64,000 nt of DNA. Source: Gilvimarinus japonicus. Its GTDB lineage: Bacteria; Pseudomonadota; Gammaproteobacteria; Pseudomonadales; Cellvibrionaceae. Below the pieces are notes generated by a model, which saw nothing but the letters and a program-made list of their open reading frames with translations, was not told where the DNA came from and ran no database searches. The stretch is taken from assembly GCF_042847215.1 (NCBI RefSeq), contig NZ_AP031500.1:3038001-3102000 (forward strand), in the 5' to 3' direction. Below are positions 43,920 through 55,862 of the stretch, piece after piece. The first letter of the stretch is position 1. Every line of letters starts with the position of its first letter. Both the position numbers and the translations under genes were made by a program.

Positions 43920-44954
43920 TTAACTATTTAGGCGGCTCACTTTAGTCGGCGGTGGCGCCGCGTTTACAGTTAGTGATGTATCGGCACTCTCCTCTGGCGG
44001 CAGTGGGTACTGGGCCAGCACCGCCTGCGCCGTCTGTTGTATTTTCTCGATCAACTCGGGCGGCCCCAGCACTTGTGCCTTGGGGGCAAAGCTCATTACC
44101 CGGCAACGGGCCATGTCTAAATCGGCGGTACTGTACTCGACCACTAAACTGCCATCATCGCGGGTTTCCATGGTGTCCCAGCAGCAGGCGTAATCCCGCG
44201 CTAAGTCTGCGTACTCGGCACAGAACAACAAGCTCACCCGAGTCATGGGGCGGTCGTCGGCGTCCTGGCTTAAATACAAGCTCGGATCAAAGTCGGCAGG
44301 CTTATCAAAATGCGATTCAAGAAGTTGCAGCGAGAGTATCCTATCGACCCGAAACGAGCGCATGGCGCCGCGCAAATGGCAGTAGGCCACGCAGTACTGC
44401 TGGCCCCAACTGTAAATCAGTGCGTACGGGTCGATACGGCGGGTTTGTGCCTGAGCGCGGCCACGCCCCTGATAGACAATATCCAGCTGCTGGTTGCGCC
44501 GACTGGCTTGGTAGAGCGCCTCCAATGATGGCTCGTTAACACCTGGGTTAGCGCGTGGCAAACCACGGGTTAACAGACTGTCTTGCGCCCAGCGCACCTC
44601 GCGTAGCTGCTCTTCAGGCAAAACATTGGCGATTTTGCTCATGGCGCTCTGTGCCGTGGTTCGAAACAGGTTACCCCACAACCCCGAGATCACCGAGGTG
44701 CCCAAAGATACCGCCACCGCCTCTTCCGGCGACAACACCAACGGCGGCATACGATAGCCACGCACCAGCGAGTAACCGCCCTGAGAGCCGCGCTCGGCGT
44801 ACACTGGTACACCCATCTCCTCAAGCATCGTGATGTAACGCTGTACGGTGCGCACCGAGACGTCCAGCGCCTCGGCTAAGCGCGAGGCCGGGGTGTTGGG
44901 CTCGCGCTGCAGCAGCATTATCAGGTTTAACAAGCGTGTTGCGGTATTGGCCAT
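43920..44954 (-). CDS. HTH/WYL-domain transcriptional regulator (YafY-like)
   Basis: 344 aa. The N-terminal HTH_11 helix-turn-helix (~1-60) reads TRLLNLIMLLQREPNTPASRLAEALDVSVRTVQRYI. A WYL domain (~140-230) follows with RRIDPYALIYSWGQQYCVAYCHLRGAMRSFRVDRI, then the WCX C-terminal extension (~235-325). WYL regulators sense nucleic acids or nucleotides or small ligands and often repress neighbours. It is divergent from the hemerythrin-like gene and the ABC exporter operon, a plausible target. The 270 bases between it and the alginate lyase hold no gene. Confidence 0.9.
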   Translation of the reverse strand: MANTATRLLNLIMLLQREPNTPASRLAEALDVSVRTVQRYITMLEEMGVPVYAERGSQGGYSLVRGYRMPPLVLSPEEAVAVSLGTSVISGLWGNLFRTTAQSAMSKIANVLPEEQLREVRWAQDSLLTRGLPRANPGVNEPSLEALYQASRRNQQLDIVYQGRGRAQAQTRRIDPYALIYSWGQQYCVAYCHLRGAMRSFRVDRILSLQLLESHFDKPADFDPSLYLSQDADDRPMTRVSLLFCAEYADLARDYACCWDTMETRDDGSLVVEYSTADLDMARCRVMSFAPKAQVLGPPELIEKIQQTAQAVLAQYPLPPEESADTSLTVNAAPPPTKVSRLNS

Positions 44955-45245
44955 CGGGCCTCCTTAGCGGTGTCACAGCGAGTCCAGCGACCAACCAGCA
45001 AACCATCGACGTAAAGATACATAAATACCTGTACTGCGACTCATGCTAGCCGAGCTATACGTCAAAAACTGTCGTATATACCCCTTAGCATGCAATTTTA
45101 ATCCACCGGTGTCGAATACCCCCGCACCCGCTCGACAAGTTTGAAAACACGAATGCCCCTGGATAACAGAGGCACCCTAAGCACTTTTGCATACCACCGG
45201 GCACCAAGCTACGGCGGTAAATCATTATTACAGGGAGGATTCACT

Positions 45246-45728
45246 ATGTTTGTCTGCCAACCAGCTGCGCGCCCCTACCCAGGTGCCACGCGCCGAAACC
45301 GGCCGATAACAGCATACCTGCGCGAGCTGACTGAGCTGTTAACGCAAACTGGCACAAGCGATGCGCGACGCGTGCAAACCGGCGTTAATATCTGTGTCTG
45401 GCAACTGCGCCAGTTTGCCGCCCGCCAATACGAGACTTACTACCCGTTTTTGCACGAGTACGACCCAGTGCTGGCCAACCGCTTAGAGGACCGCCACTTA
45501 AAGTTCGCCTCGGCGCTAGATAGACTGGAGTGCGCCGCCCACAGCGAGACACTGGGCCAGGCGCGCAGCTGTGTTCCGGCGCCCACAGTGGCACAACTTT
45601 GGCGTCGTTTTAATCGCGATTACCGGGCCCACCTGAACGAGCAGGCCGCCACTTTGCTGCCGGTGCTTAGCCGCTACGAGATTGCGCCCGTAGCGGGTAC
45701 ACCCGCCACAATAAACTCTATACTGTAG
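45246..45728 (+). CDS. Hemerythrin-like helical protein, function unknown
   Basis: The ATG at 45246 is preceded by GGGAGG; an earlier in-frame ATG at 45141 lacks this. About 160 aa, all-helical. The pattern ITAYLRELTELL, YYPFLHEYDP, LEDRHLKFASALDRLE and FNRDYRAHLNEQAATLLPVL resembles a hemerythrin-type four-helix bundle, in which the last helix normally carries H-x-x-x-E/D ligands. Not all iron ligands are obvious, so metal binding is unsure. It could belong to the exporter operon that begins 47 bases later. Confidence 0.6.
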   Translation: MFVCQPAARPYPGATRRNRPITAYLRELTELLTQTGTSDARRVQTGVNICVWQLRQFAARQYETYYPFLHEYDPVLANRLEDRHLKFASALDRLECAAHSETLGQARSCVPAPTVAQLWRRFNRDYRAHLNEQAATLLPVLSRYEIAPVAGTPATINSIL

Positions 45729-45775
45729 CCCGCTATCGCTCAGTTTTTGTTATACCTTTATCACAAGGAGATAAT

Positions 45776-46702
45776 GTGTCAGATATTCTCACCTTAGAGG
45801 GCGTCGAAAAAACCTACGACACGGGTTTTACCGCACTCACAGACGTTAATTTATCCATCCGGCGGGGCGAGATATTTGCCTTATTGGGCCCCAATGGCGC
45901 CGGCAAAACCACCTTGATTGGGATTGTCTGCGGCCTGGTTAAAGCCACCGCGGGCCGCATTATCGCCGATTCCCACGACATCCAACGCGATTTTCGTCAG
46001 GCGCGTAAACTTATAGGCTTGGTGCCCCAAGAGCTCTCGGTCAATATTTTTGAGAGCGTGTGGGACACCGTGCGTTTTAGTCGCGGTTTATTTGGCTGCC
46101 CCGCAGATGACGCCTACATCGAGCAGCTGCTTAAAACTCTATCGCTATGGGACAAAAAAGACGCCCGTATTATGGCGTTATCGGGTGGCATGAAACGCCG
46201 GGTGCTCATTGCCAAAGCGCTGGCACACCAGCCCAATATTTTATTTTTGGACGAACCCACCGCCGGCGTAGACGTCGAGCTTAGACGCGACATGTGGGCG
46301 ATGATTCGCCGTTTGCGCGAAGAAGGGGTAACGATCATTCTTACCACTCACTACATCGAAGAGGCCGAAGACATGGCCGATCGCATCGGGGTAATCAACA
46401 AAGGAAAACTGATGTTAGTGGAGGAGAAAAACGCACTAATGCGCGAGCTGGGCCGCAAAAGCTTAACGGTTTTTCTTAGCCAGCCACTGGCGCAATTGCC
46501 TGCCAGTTTAACCCGCGATGATTTGCAACTTGCCGAGGACGGCACCAGCCTAACCTACCGCTACAGCACCGCCGAGGCGGATTCGGGCGTATCCGAGCTA
46601 TTGGCGCAACTGCAGCACGCGGGCATCAGTTATCAAGATTTACAAACCCGCCAAAGCTCCCTGGAAGAAATTTTCGTCTCACTGGTGGAGGAAAAAGCAT
46701 GA
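45776..46702 (+). CDS. yadG: ABC exporter ATP-binding subunit (YadG-like)
   Basis: 308 aa, the same length as E. coli YadG. GTG start with AAGGAG at five bases. Walker A GPNGAGKTT, Q-loop GLVPQELSVN, signature LSGGMKRR, Walker B ILFLDEPTAGVD and the H-loop TTHYIEEAE are all intact. The C-terminal ~70 residues match the drug-export-type extension (SSLEEIFVSLVEEK). It energises an ABC-2 exporter with the overlapping permease downstream. The substrate of YadGH-type transporters is not established. Confidence 0.93.
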   Translation: MSDILTLEGVEKTYDTGFTALTDVNLSIRRGEIFALLGPNGAGKTTLIGIVCGLVKATAGRIIADSHDIQRDFRQARKLIGLVPQELSVNIFESVWDTVRFSRGLFGCPADDAYIEQLLKTLSLWDKKDARIMALSGGMKRRVLIAKALAHQPNILFLDEPTAGVDVELRRDMWAMIRRLREEGVTIILTTHYIEEAEDMADRIGVINKGKLMLVEEKNALMRELGRKSLTVFLSQPLAQLPASLTRDDLQLAEDGTSLTYRYSTAEADSGVSELLAQLQHAGISYQDLQTRQSSLEEIFVSLVEEKA

Positions 46703-47460
46703 ATCACTATGGTGTAAAAGCGATTTATTTTTACGAGCTGGCCCGCGCCTGGCGCACCTTAATGCAATCCATTGCCTCGCCGGTACTGTCGACCTCGCTG
46801 TACTTTATTGTGTTTGGCTCGGCCATTGGATCGCGCATTGTCGAGATCGACGGCATCAGCTACGGCGCATTTATTGTGCCTGGCCTATTGATGCTAACCA
46901 TTTTAACCGAGAGCACGTCCAACGCCTCATTCGGCATCTATATGCCTAAATTTACCGGCACCATTTACGAGGTGTTATCGGCACCAGTTTCCGGCGTCGA
47001 GATCGTTTTGGGTTACGTCGGCGCCGCCGCCACTAAATCGGTTATTTTAGGGCTCATTATTCTCGCCACCGCAAGGCTGTTTGTCGATTACTCGATTATG
47101 CACCCGGTGTGGATGTTGCTGTTTTTGGTATTAACGGCTCTCACATTTAGCTTACTCGGATTTTTAATCGGGCTTTGGGCCAACAGCTTTGAGCAACTGC
47201 AGATTATCCCCATGATGGTTATTACCCCTTTAACCTTTTTAGGCGGCACATTTTACTCCATTAATATGCTCCCCGATTTATGGCAAAAAATTACCCTACT
47301 CAACCCGGTGGTGTATTTGGTCAGCGGATTTCGCTGGAGCTTTTACGGTAGCGCCGATGTGCACATAGGCGTCAGCTTAGGCATGATTGCGCTGTTTATG
47401 ACTATCTGTCTCGGGCTTATTATCTGGATCTTCAGAACCGGCTACAAACTCAAACCTTAA
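46699..47460 (+). CDS. yadH: ABC-2 type exporter permease (YadH-like)
   Basis: 253 aa, overlapping the ATPase gene by four bases (ATGA), which implies translational coupling. Six transmembrane helices of the ABC-2 family, with the typical PVSGVEIVLGYVGAAATKSVILG and PMMVITPLTFLGGTFYSINMLPDLWQKITLLNPVVYLVSGFRW-type region near the C-terminus. It forms the exporter with the ATPase. Confidence 0.93.
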   Translation: MNHYGVKAIYFYELARAWRTLMQSIASPVLSTSLYFIVFGSAIGSRIVEIDGISYGAFIVPGLLMLTILTESTSNASFGIYMPKFTGTIYEVLSAPVSGVEIVLGYVGAAATKSVILGLIILATARLFVDYSIMHPVWMLLFLVLTALTFSLLGFLIGLWANSFEQLQIIPMMVITPLTFLGGTFYSINMLPDLWQKITLLNPVVYLVSGFRWSFYGSADVHIGVSLGMIALFMTICLGLIIWIFRTGYKLKP

Positions 47461-47473
47461 CGCCTACGTTTTG

Positions 47474-47508
47474 TGCATACGTATTCATTCACTATGTATA
47501 CGTATGCA
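47474..47508. promoter_or_regulatory. Tandem LacI-type operators upstream of pullulanase
   Basis: TGCATACGTATTCA (47474-47487) and TGTATACGTATGCA (47495-47508) are two near-perfect copies of the palindrome TGCATACGTATGCA. Their centres (CG) are 21 bases apart, two helical turns. LacI-family operators are palindromes with a central CG. They lie 124-158 bases before the pullulanase ATG. Confidence 0.65.
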
Positions 47509-47550
47509 ATTTCTCCCCTCTTGCGCGCTATCGTACTCTCACGCTGATAA

Positions 47551-47560
47551 CAAACGTTTG
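47551..47560. promoter_or_regulatory. Third CG-centred palindrome upstream of pullulanase
   Basis: CAAACGTTTG is a perfect 10-bp palindrome with central CG, 50 bases downstream of the tandem operators. Its half-site differs, so it would suit a different LacI-family protein or be chance. Confidence 0.35.
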
Positions 47561-47631
47561 GCCTGTCTTTATTTATTCGTCCTGTAACAGCGCCAACTAC
47601 CAATAATCATAAAATCAGCAAGAGGTTAACC

Positions 47632-51195
<3,564 letters not shown>

Positions 51196-51225
51196 CCAGC
51201 GGTTAGCAATAAAACTGCAAGCCTT

Positions 51226-51257
51226 AAGGCCGGTCGTTTTACGACCGGCCTTTTTTT
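51226..51257 (+). terminator. Terminator of the pullulanase gene
   Basis: 12-bp stem AAGGCCGGTCGT/ACGACCGGCCTT with a three-base loop and seven T, 30 bases after the stop. Confidence 0.95.
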
Positions 51258-51327
51258 CGCGTTTTTATACACCGTCGATATTGCCTTGCTACAATCATCA
51301 CGTCAGCCACAAAAAATTGTAGACACT

Positions 51328-52013
51328 ATGCAAGAAAATGAACAACGTATTTTAACCACTTGGCAACACAATGCCGTCAGTTGGACCCGCGCCGCGCCGT
51401 GCGCGAGGGCGCCATTGCCAGCCGACAGCAAGTAACGAACCAAGCCATTATCGACGCAATACAACACTATCAGCCAAGCTCTGTGATCGACATTGGCTGT
51501 GGCGAAGGCTGGCTAGCGCGACAACTGAGCCGCAAAGGTATGGAGGTAACCGGGATAGACGCCACCCAAGCGCTTATAGACGCCGCCCAAAAAAGCGGTG
51601 GCGGACATTTTATAACGTTAGAGTACGCCCAACTCAAACGCTTAACTCTGGGAGGAACACCACCGAAATATGATATGGCGGTGTGTAACTTTTCGCTGCT
51701 GGGAGAGTCCTCTACCGAGGCGGTACTCGCGCAACTACCAGCACTCATTAACCACGGGGGATACCTGCTCATCCAAACGCTACACCCAAGTGAATGCAAT
51801 CGCGCGCACCCCTACCAAGATGGTTGGCAGCAAAGCACCTGGGACGGTTTTGACAACACGTTTAGCAACCCCGCGCCTTGGTATTTTCGTACCCTATCTA
51901 GCTGGCTCGCGCTGTTGCGCCGCTATAACTTTCAAATACAAGAAGTACGCGAGCCACTATCCCCGACCAATTCACGCGCGATATCTGTCATTTTTATAGC
52001 GACGCCTCCATAG
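51328..52013 (+). pseudogene. Class I SAM-dependent methyltransferase, frameshifted near the N-terminus
   Basis: From ATG 51328 the frame reads MQENEQRILTTWQHNAVSWT and then leaves the family. The family pattern (AVREGAIASRQQ, then the SAM site VIDIGCGEGWLARQL) continues in another frame to the stop at 52011-52013. At the junction (around 51388-51402) the sequence has CGCGC twice in a row. Removing one copy joins the two parts in frame as WTR-AVREG, as expected for the family. The gene is therefore broken by a 5-bp duplication, or this is a sequencing error. A shorter product starting at TTG 51360 would lack a normal N-terminus. No strong ribosome-binding site is seen. Confidence 0.7.
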
Positions 52014-52156
52014 CTATGGCTCTAAAATAGGTCGGTTCCACAAAGTAACGCCCCCGCAGCACGGCCTACCAGCAAGCAGGCCTCGCCACTGGCGCAGGCA
52101 GGAATTTTCGCTATAGTTGCGGTAAGCTTAGGAGGTACCCGAGCGACGGAGACTCC

Positions 52157-55100
52157 ATGCACCAGGCAAATAACACAACGACTGCCCCCCCACTGAGCCT
52201 ACGTTGGGCACTTTTTCGCTCGCGCCTACCCTATTTGTTAACCGCCCTAGTGATTATAATCTCGGTTTCCACTGGCGGTTATTACATTGATTACCTGAAT
52301 ACTCAAAATTACTTGCACCAACAACGCAGCGAAGTACAGGACACACTGAGCTTAGTCAGAGCCAATTTAGAGGGGCATTTAACCGGCAACCTACTTGCCG
52401 CTCAAGGCTTAGCCGCGGCACTGCAAGTTCATCCAACGATGGACCAAGAAACCTATGCGCTCTATGCCCAGCACTTATTTTCTGGGCAAACGCTTCTACG
52501 CAACATAGGCGCGGCCCCAGATCTTGTTATCAAACTGATGTACCCTTTAGAAGGTAACCGTGCTGCCATCGGCCTCGATTACCGCAGCCGGCAAGGGCAA
52601 ACTGCCGCGGCATTAAAGGTCATTGAGTCAGGCGCCATGAATGTCGCAGGGCCGGTCGATTTGGTACAGGGTGGGCACGGATTAATTGGCAGAATCCCGG
52701 TGTTTACGGAAACCTCTGAAGGTGAAAAAAAATTTTGGGGCTTAATTTCGGCCGTTATTGATCTAGACGCTTACTACCGTGTCAGCGGCTTGCCACAAGC
52801 CAGCGAAACCTTAGATATTGTTATTCGCGGTAAAGATAGCCTAGGCGCAGAGGGCGAAGTTTTTTACGGCGACGGCGCACTCTTCCAGCGCAACCCGGTT
52901 ATTGCCAATGTTGATTTACCTGGGGGCTACTGGCAGCTGGGTGCAGTGCCTAAAAATGGCTGGCCTCACACGGCCGACAATGCCTTATTGGTACGCAGTG
53001 CCATAGCATTACTAGGCATTATCATCTTATTTCCCGCACTATGGATTATTTACTTACTGCAAACGCGGCAAGAGCAACAAAGTCAGCTGCAGGCGCTGTT
53101 TGATTTATCGCCCTTGGGTATTTCACTAACCGATTTTTATACGGACGAATGTCTACAAGCCAATCAGGCTATGCTCACGTTTACCGGTTACGATTTAGAT
53201 GAGCTTACAACCGTTGACACCCCACAACTGAGCCCCGAAAAATATCATCAGAGCGACCAGCAACAAAAAGAGCTGCTATTGCAAACGGGCCGGTACGGTC
53301 CTTACAGTAAAGAGTTAATTCGCAAAGACGGCAGCCGGCTTCCCGTTAGATTCAATGGCATGCTCATACACGACTCGCAAGGCCGGCGCTATATATGGTC
53401 AATTGCTGAAAATATCGCTGCACAACAAGCGTACGATGAAAAGTTATTACGCCAACAACAGATGCTAGAAGCCATGAGCGAGCAAGCTCGCATCGGCGCA
53501 TGGGAGGTTGATATCCTCTCGCAAACCACCTACTGGTCAAGGCTGACAAAAGAAATTCATGAGGTACCCCTCAACTACCGCCCATCCATGACCCAAGGTA
53601 TTTATTTTTATAAAGAGGGCGTCAGCCGCGACACCATAGAAAAAAGCATTGCAACAGCCATTGCAGCCGCCATCCCTTGGCGAGAAGAGCTGCAAATTGT
53701 TACCGCTAAAGGTAATGAGCGCTGGGTATGCGCCACGGGAAAAGCAGAAATCGTTGACGGTGAATGCATTCGTTTGTATGGCTCATTTCAGGATATTCAT
53801 GAGCGTAAACTCAGCGAACAAGCACTTCTTGATGCGAAAAATAATGCCGAGGCAGCGGCAGCGGCAAAAAGCGAGTTTCTGGCGATGATGAGCCACGAGA
53901 TTCGCACCCCGATGAACGGTGTACTGGGCATGCTCAGTATGCTGCAACGCTCGCCTCTCACGGCAGAAGATCACCATAAGGTTCATGTTGCCAAAGCCAG
54001 TGCTGATTCGCTCTTAAGCCTTATTAACGATATTCTGGACTTTTCTAAAGTCGAGGCGGGTAAGTTTTTATTAGAGTCAAAAGACTTTAACGTGCGCAGT
54101 CTTATCGACAATTTTGGTCATGTCTTCGCTATGCGCGCCCAAGACAAAGGACTCGAACTAACCATTGATTTAACCGATGTACAAGTAGTCGAAGTAAAAG
54201 GCGACTCTAACCGCCTGCAGCAAATATTAACCAATTTAGTGGGCAATGCGATTAAGTTTACTCAGCATGGCGATATCGTGCTTCGCTGCGCGTCGACGCA
54301 CACAAAGGACGGGGTTGTTTTTAGCGCAAGTATTGAAGATAGCGGGATTGGCATCGCCAACGATAAAATCAACAAGCTGTTCGAGCCCTTTGTGCAGGCG
54401 GATGCGTCCACCACACGCCAGTACGGCGGCACCGGTTTAGGGCTCGCTATTTGCAAAAAGCTTTGCCAACTAATGAATGGCGACATTCACGCAACTAGCA
54501 CCCCCAATACCGGCAGCTGTTTTAGCTTCTCGGTCACACTAGAGAGCAGCTCTGTTGCTGAATACCGCCCCCCATCTCTAACGGCGAAAGACACTGAAGT
54601 TGTTCTGGCAAGTAGCAACCGCCATATTGCCAACGCATTAACCCGACAACTACAGGCCTGGGGCGCTAAGGTTAAGGTCACGCAAACTCAGAATGAGGCT
54701 CTGCACTGGTGTCGTGAGCAATACGCTAACAAGGGCCGCCCTGTCGACTTACTGATTATTGATCAGCCTCTGAACACGGACAATACGTTGACGCTACCCC
54801 CTGAGCACACGCTGCATAAAGTGTGTCGCCAAACCGCCGTTATGATTGGCGTCAATCAGCCTGTCAGCTGCGACTATCACGTGCTACACAAACCCACCAC
54901 CACGGCTGAGTTGTTTCAATTATTGCAAACTCTTACCGATCACGGAGGGCGCCACAGTGAGCTTCGCACAAGCCATCCCGCCATCTCGAACAGCCAAGCT
55001 ATTGATCAGCACCACTGGCCAGAGCACACCCGAATACTCGTGGTAGAAGATAACGCCATCAACCAAGAAGTAGCGCTGTTAATGCTGCAAGAACTAAAGC

Positions 55101-55801
55101 TTACGGCAGACTGTGTCAGCAACGGGCGCGAAGCGATTGAGAGGCTACGCGACAGCGACAATAGCGAGCACTACTCACTCATTTTAATGGACTGCCAAAT
55201 GCCGGAAATGGACGGCTTTGAAGCAACCCGCCGTATCCGTGCGGGCGAAGCGGGAGAGAAATACCGAGCGATTGCCATCATTGCGCTTACGGCAAACGCC
55301 ATAAAAGGCGACAGAGAGCGCTGTCTAAGCGAAGGAATGAACGACTATCTGAGTAAACCCATTGAAACTCAAGCGCTGGTTATCGCTTTAGAACATTGGA
55401 TTACGCCGGAGCGAACCACTATTAATCCACCCACCAAAGCGTATTCCTCAGCATCGACATTATTAGTGTGGGATCAGCCCCATGCATTAACCAGCTTGTT
55501 TAACCGAGACGATGTATTGCGAAAACTGCTAGCGAATTTTTCTCAGCAAGTGCCCGAGCGACTCGCTGCATTAACGCAAGCATACCAACAAAAAAACGCC
55601 GATCAAATAACCTTTTTAGCGCACAGCATTAAAGGCAGTGCTGGCCAGTTACAGGGTAAACGCTTGCAAGCCTGCGCCAGTGATTTGGAGCAAAGCGCAA
55701 AAGAAAATAATTGGCAGGACATAGCCGAGCAAATACGAGCGTTTACCGATGCCTACCAAGAGTTAGCCGCTACGTTTCAACGATACCTAAAGCAAAACTA
55801 A
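52157..55801 (+). CDS. CHASE-PAS hybrid sensor histidine kinase with receiver and Hpt domains
   Basis: 1214 aa. TM1 (~28-48), an extracytoplasmic CHASE domain (~80-260, with GLDYRSRQGQTAAALKVIESG), TM2 (~275-300), PAS (~315-420), PAS (~430-550), HisKA with H580 in MMSHEIRTPMNGV, and HATPase (G boxes DSGIGI, GGTGLGLAI). Then comes a degenerate receiver-like region (~815-930), lacking a clear phospho-Asp, a true receiver (~960-1080; VVEDNAIN, D1012 in LMDCQMPEMDG, LTANA, SKP), and a C-terminal Hpt domain with H1156 in LAHSIKGSAGQL. A full internal phosphorelay is present. CHASE domains sense small molecules outside the membrane. The output regulator is not encoded nearby. Confidence 0.93.
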   Translation: MHQANNTTTAPPLSLRWALFRSRLPYLLTALVIIISVSTGGYYIDYLNTQNYLHQQRSEVQDTLSLVRANLEGHLTGNLLAAQGLAAALQVHPTMDQETYALYAQHLFSGQTLLRNIGAAPDLVIKLMYPLEGNRAAIGLDYRSRQGQTAAALKVIESGAMNVAGPVDLVQGGHGLIGRIPVFTETSEGEKKFWGLISAVIDLDAYYRVSGLPQASETLDIVIRGKDSLGAEGEVFYGDGALFQRNPVIANVDLPGGYWQLGAVPKNGWPHTADNALLVRSAIALLGIIILFPALWIIYLLQTRQEQQSQLQALFDLSPLGISLTDFYTDECLQANQAMLTFTGYDLDELTTVDTPQLSPEKYHQSDQQQKELLLQTGRYGPYSKELIRKDGSRLPVRFNGMLIHDSQGRRYIWSIAENIAAQQAYDEKLLRQQQMLEAMSEQARIGAWEVDILSQTTYWSRLTKEIHEVPLNYRPSMTQGIYFYKEGVSRDTIEKSIATAIAAAIPWREELQIVTAKGNERWVCATGKAEIVDGECIRLYGSFQDIHERKLSEQALLDAKNNAEAAAAAKSEFLAMMSHEIRTPMNGVLGMLSMLQRSPLTAEDHHKVHVAKASADSLLSLINDILDFSKVEAGKFLLESKDFNVRSLIDNFGHVFAMRAQDKGLELTIDLTDVQVVEVKGDSNRLQQILTNLVGNAIKFTQHGDIVLRCASTHTKDGVVFSASIEDSGIGIANDKINKLFEPFVQADASTTRQYGGTGLGLAICKKLCQLMNGDIHATSTPNTGSCFSFSVTLESSSVAEYRPPSLTAKDTEVVLASSNRHIANALTRQLQAWGAKVKVTQTQNEALHWCREQYANKGRPVDLLIIDQPLNTDNTLTLPPEHTLHKVCRQTAVMIGVNQPVSCDYHVLHKPTTTAELFQLLQTLTDHGGRHSELRTSHPAISNSQAIDQHHWPEHTRILVVEDNAINQEVALLMLQELKLTADCVSNGREAIERLRDSDNSEHYSLILMDCQMPEMDGFEATRRIRAGEAGEKYRAIAIIALTANAIKGDRERCLSEGMNDYLSKPIETQALVIALEHWITPERTTINPPTKAYSSASTLLVWDQPHALTSLFNRDDVLRKLLANFSQQVPERLAALTQAYQQKNADQITFLAHSIKGSAGQLQGKRLQACASDLEQSAKENNWQDIAEQIRAFTDAYQELAATFQRYLKQN

Positions 55802-55811
55802 CAGAGCAAAC

Positions 55812-55844
55812 AAAAACGGCGACCCGAAGGTCGCCGTTTTTTTT
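55812..55844. terminator. Bidirectional terminator between kinase and efflux genes
   Basis: ACGGCGACC/GGTCGCCGT stem with a CGAA loop, eight T on the plus side and a run of A before the stem that serves the convergent minus-strand efflux operon. Confidence 0.92.
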
Positions 55845-55862
55845 ACTACCGGTTATCGCATC

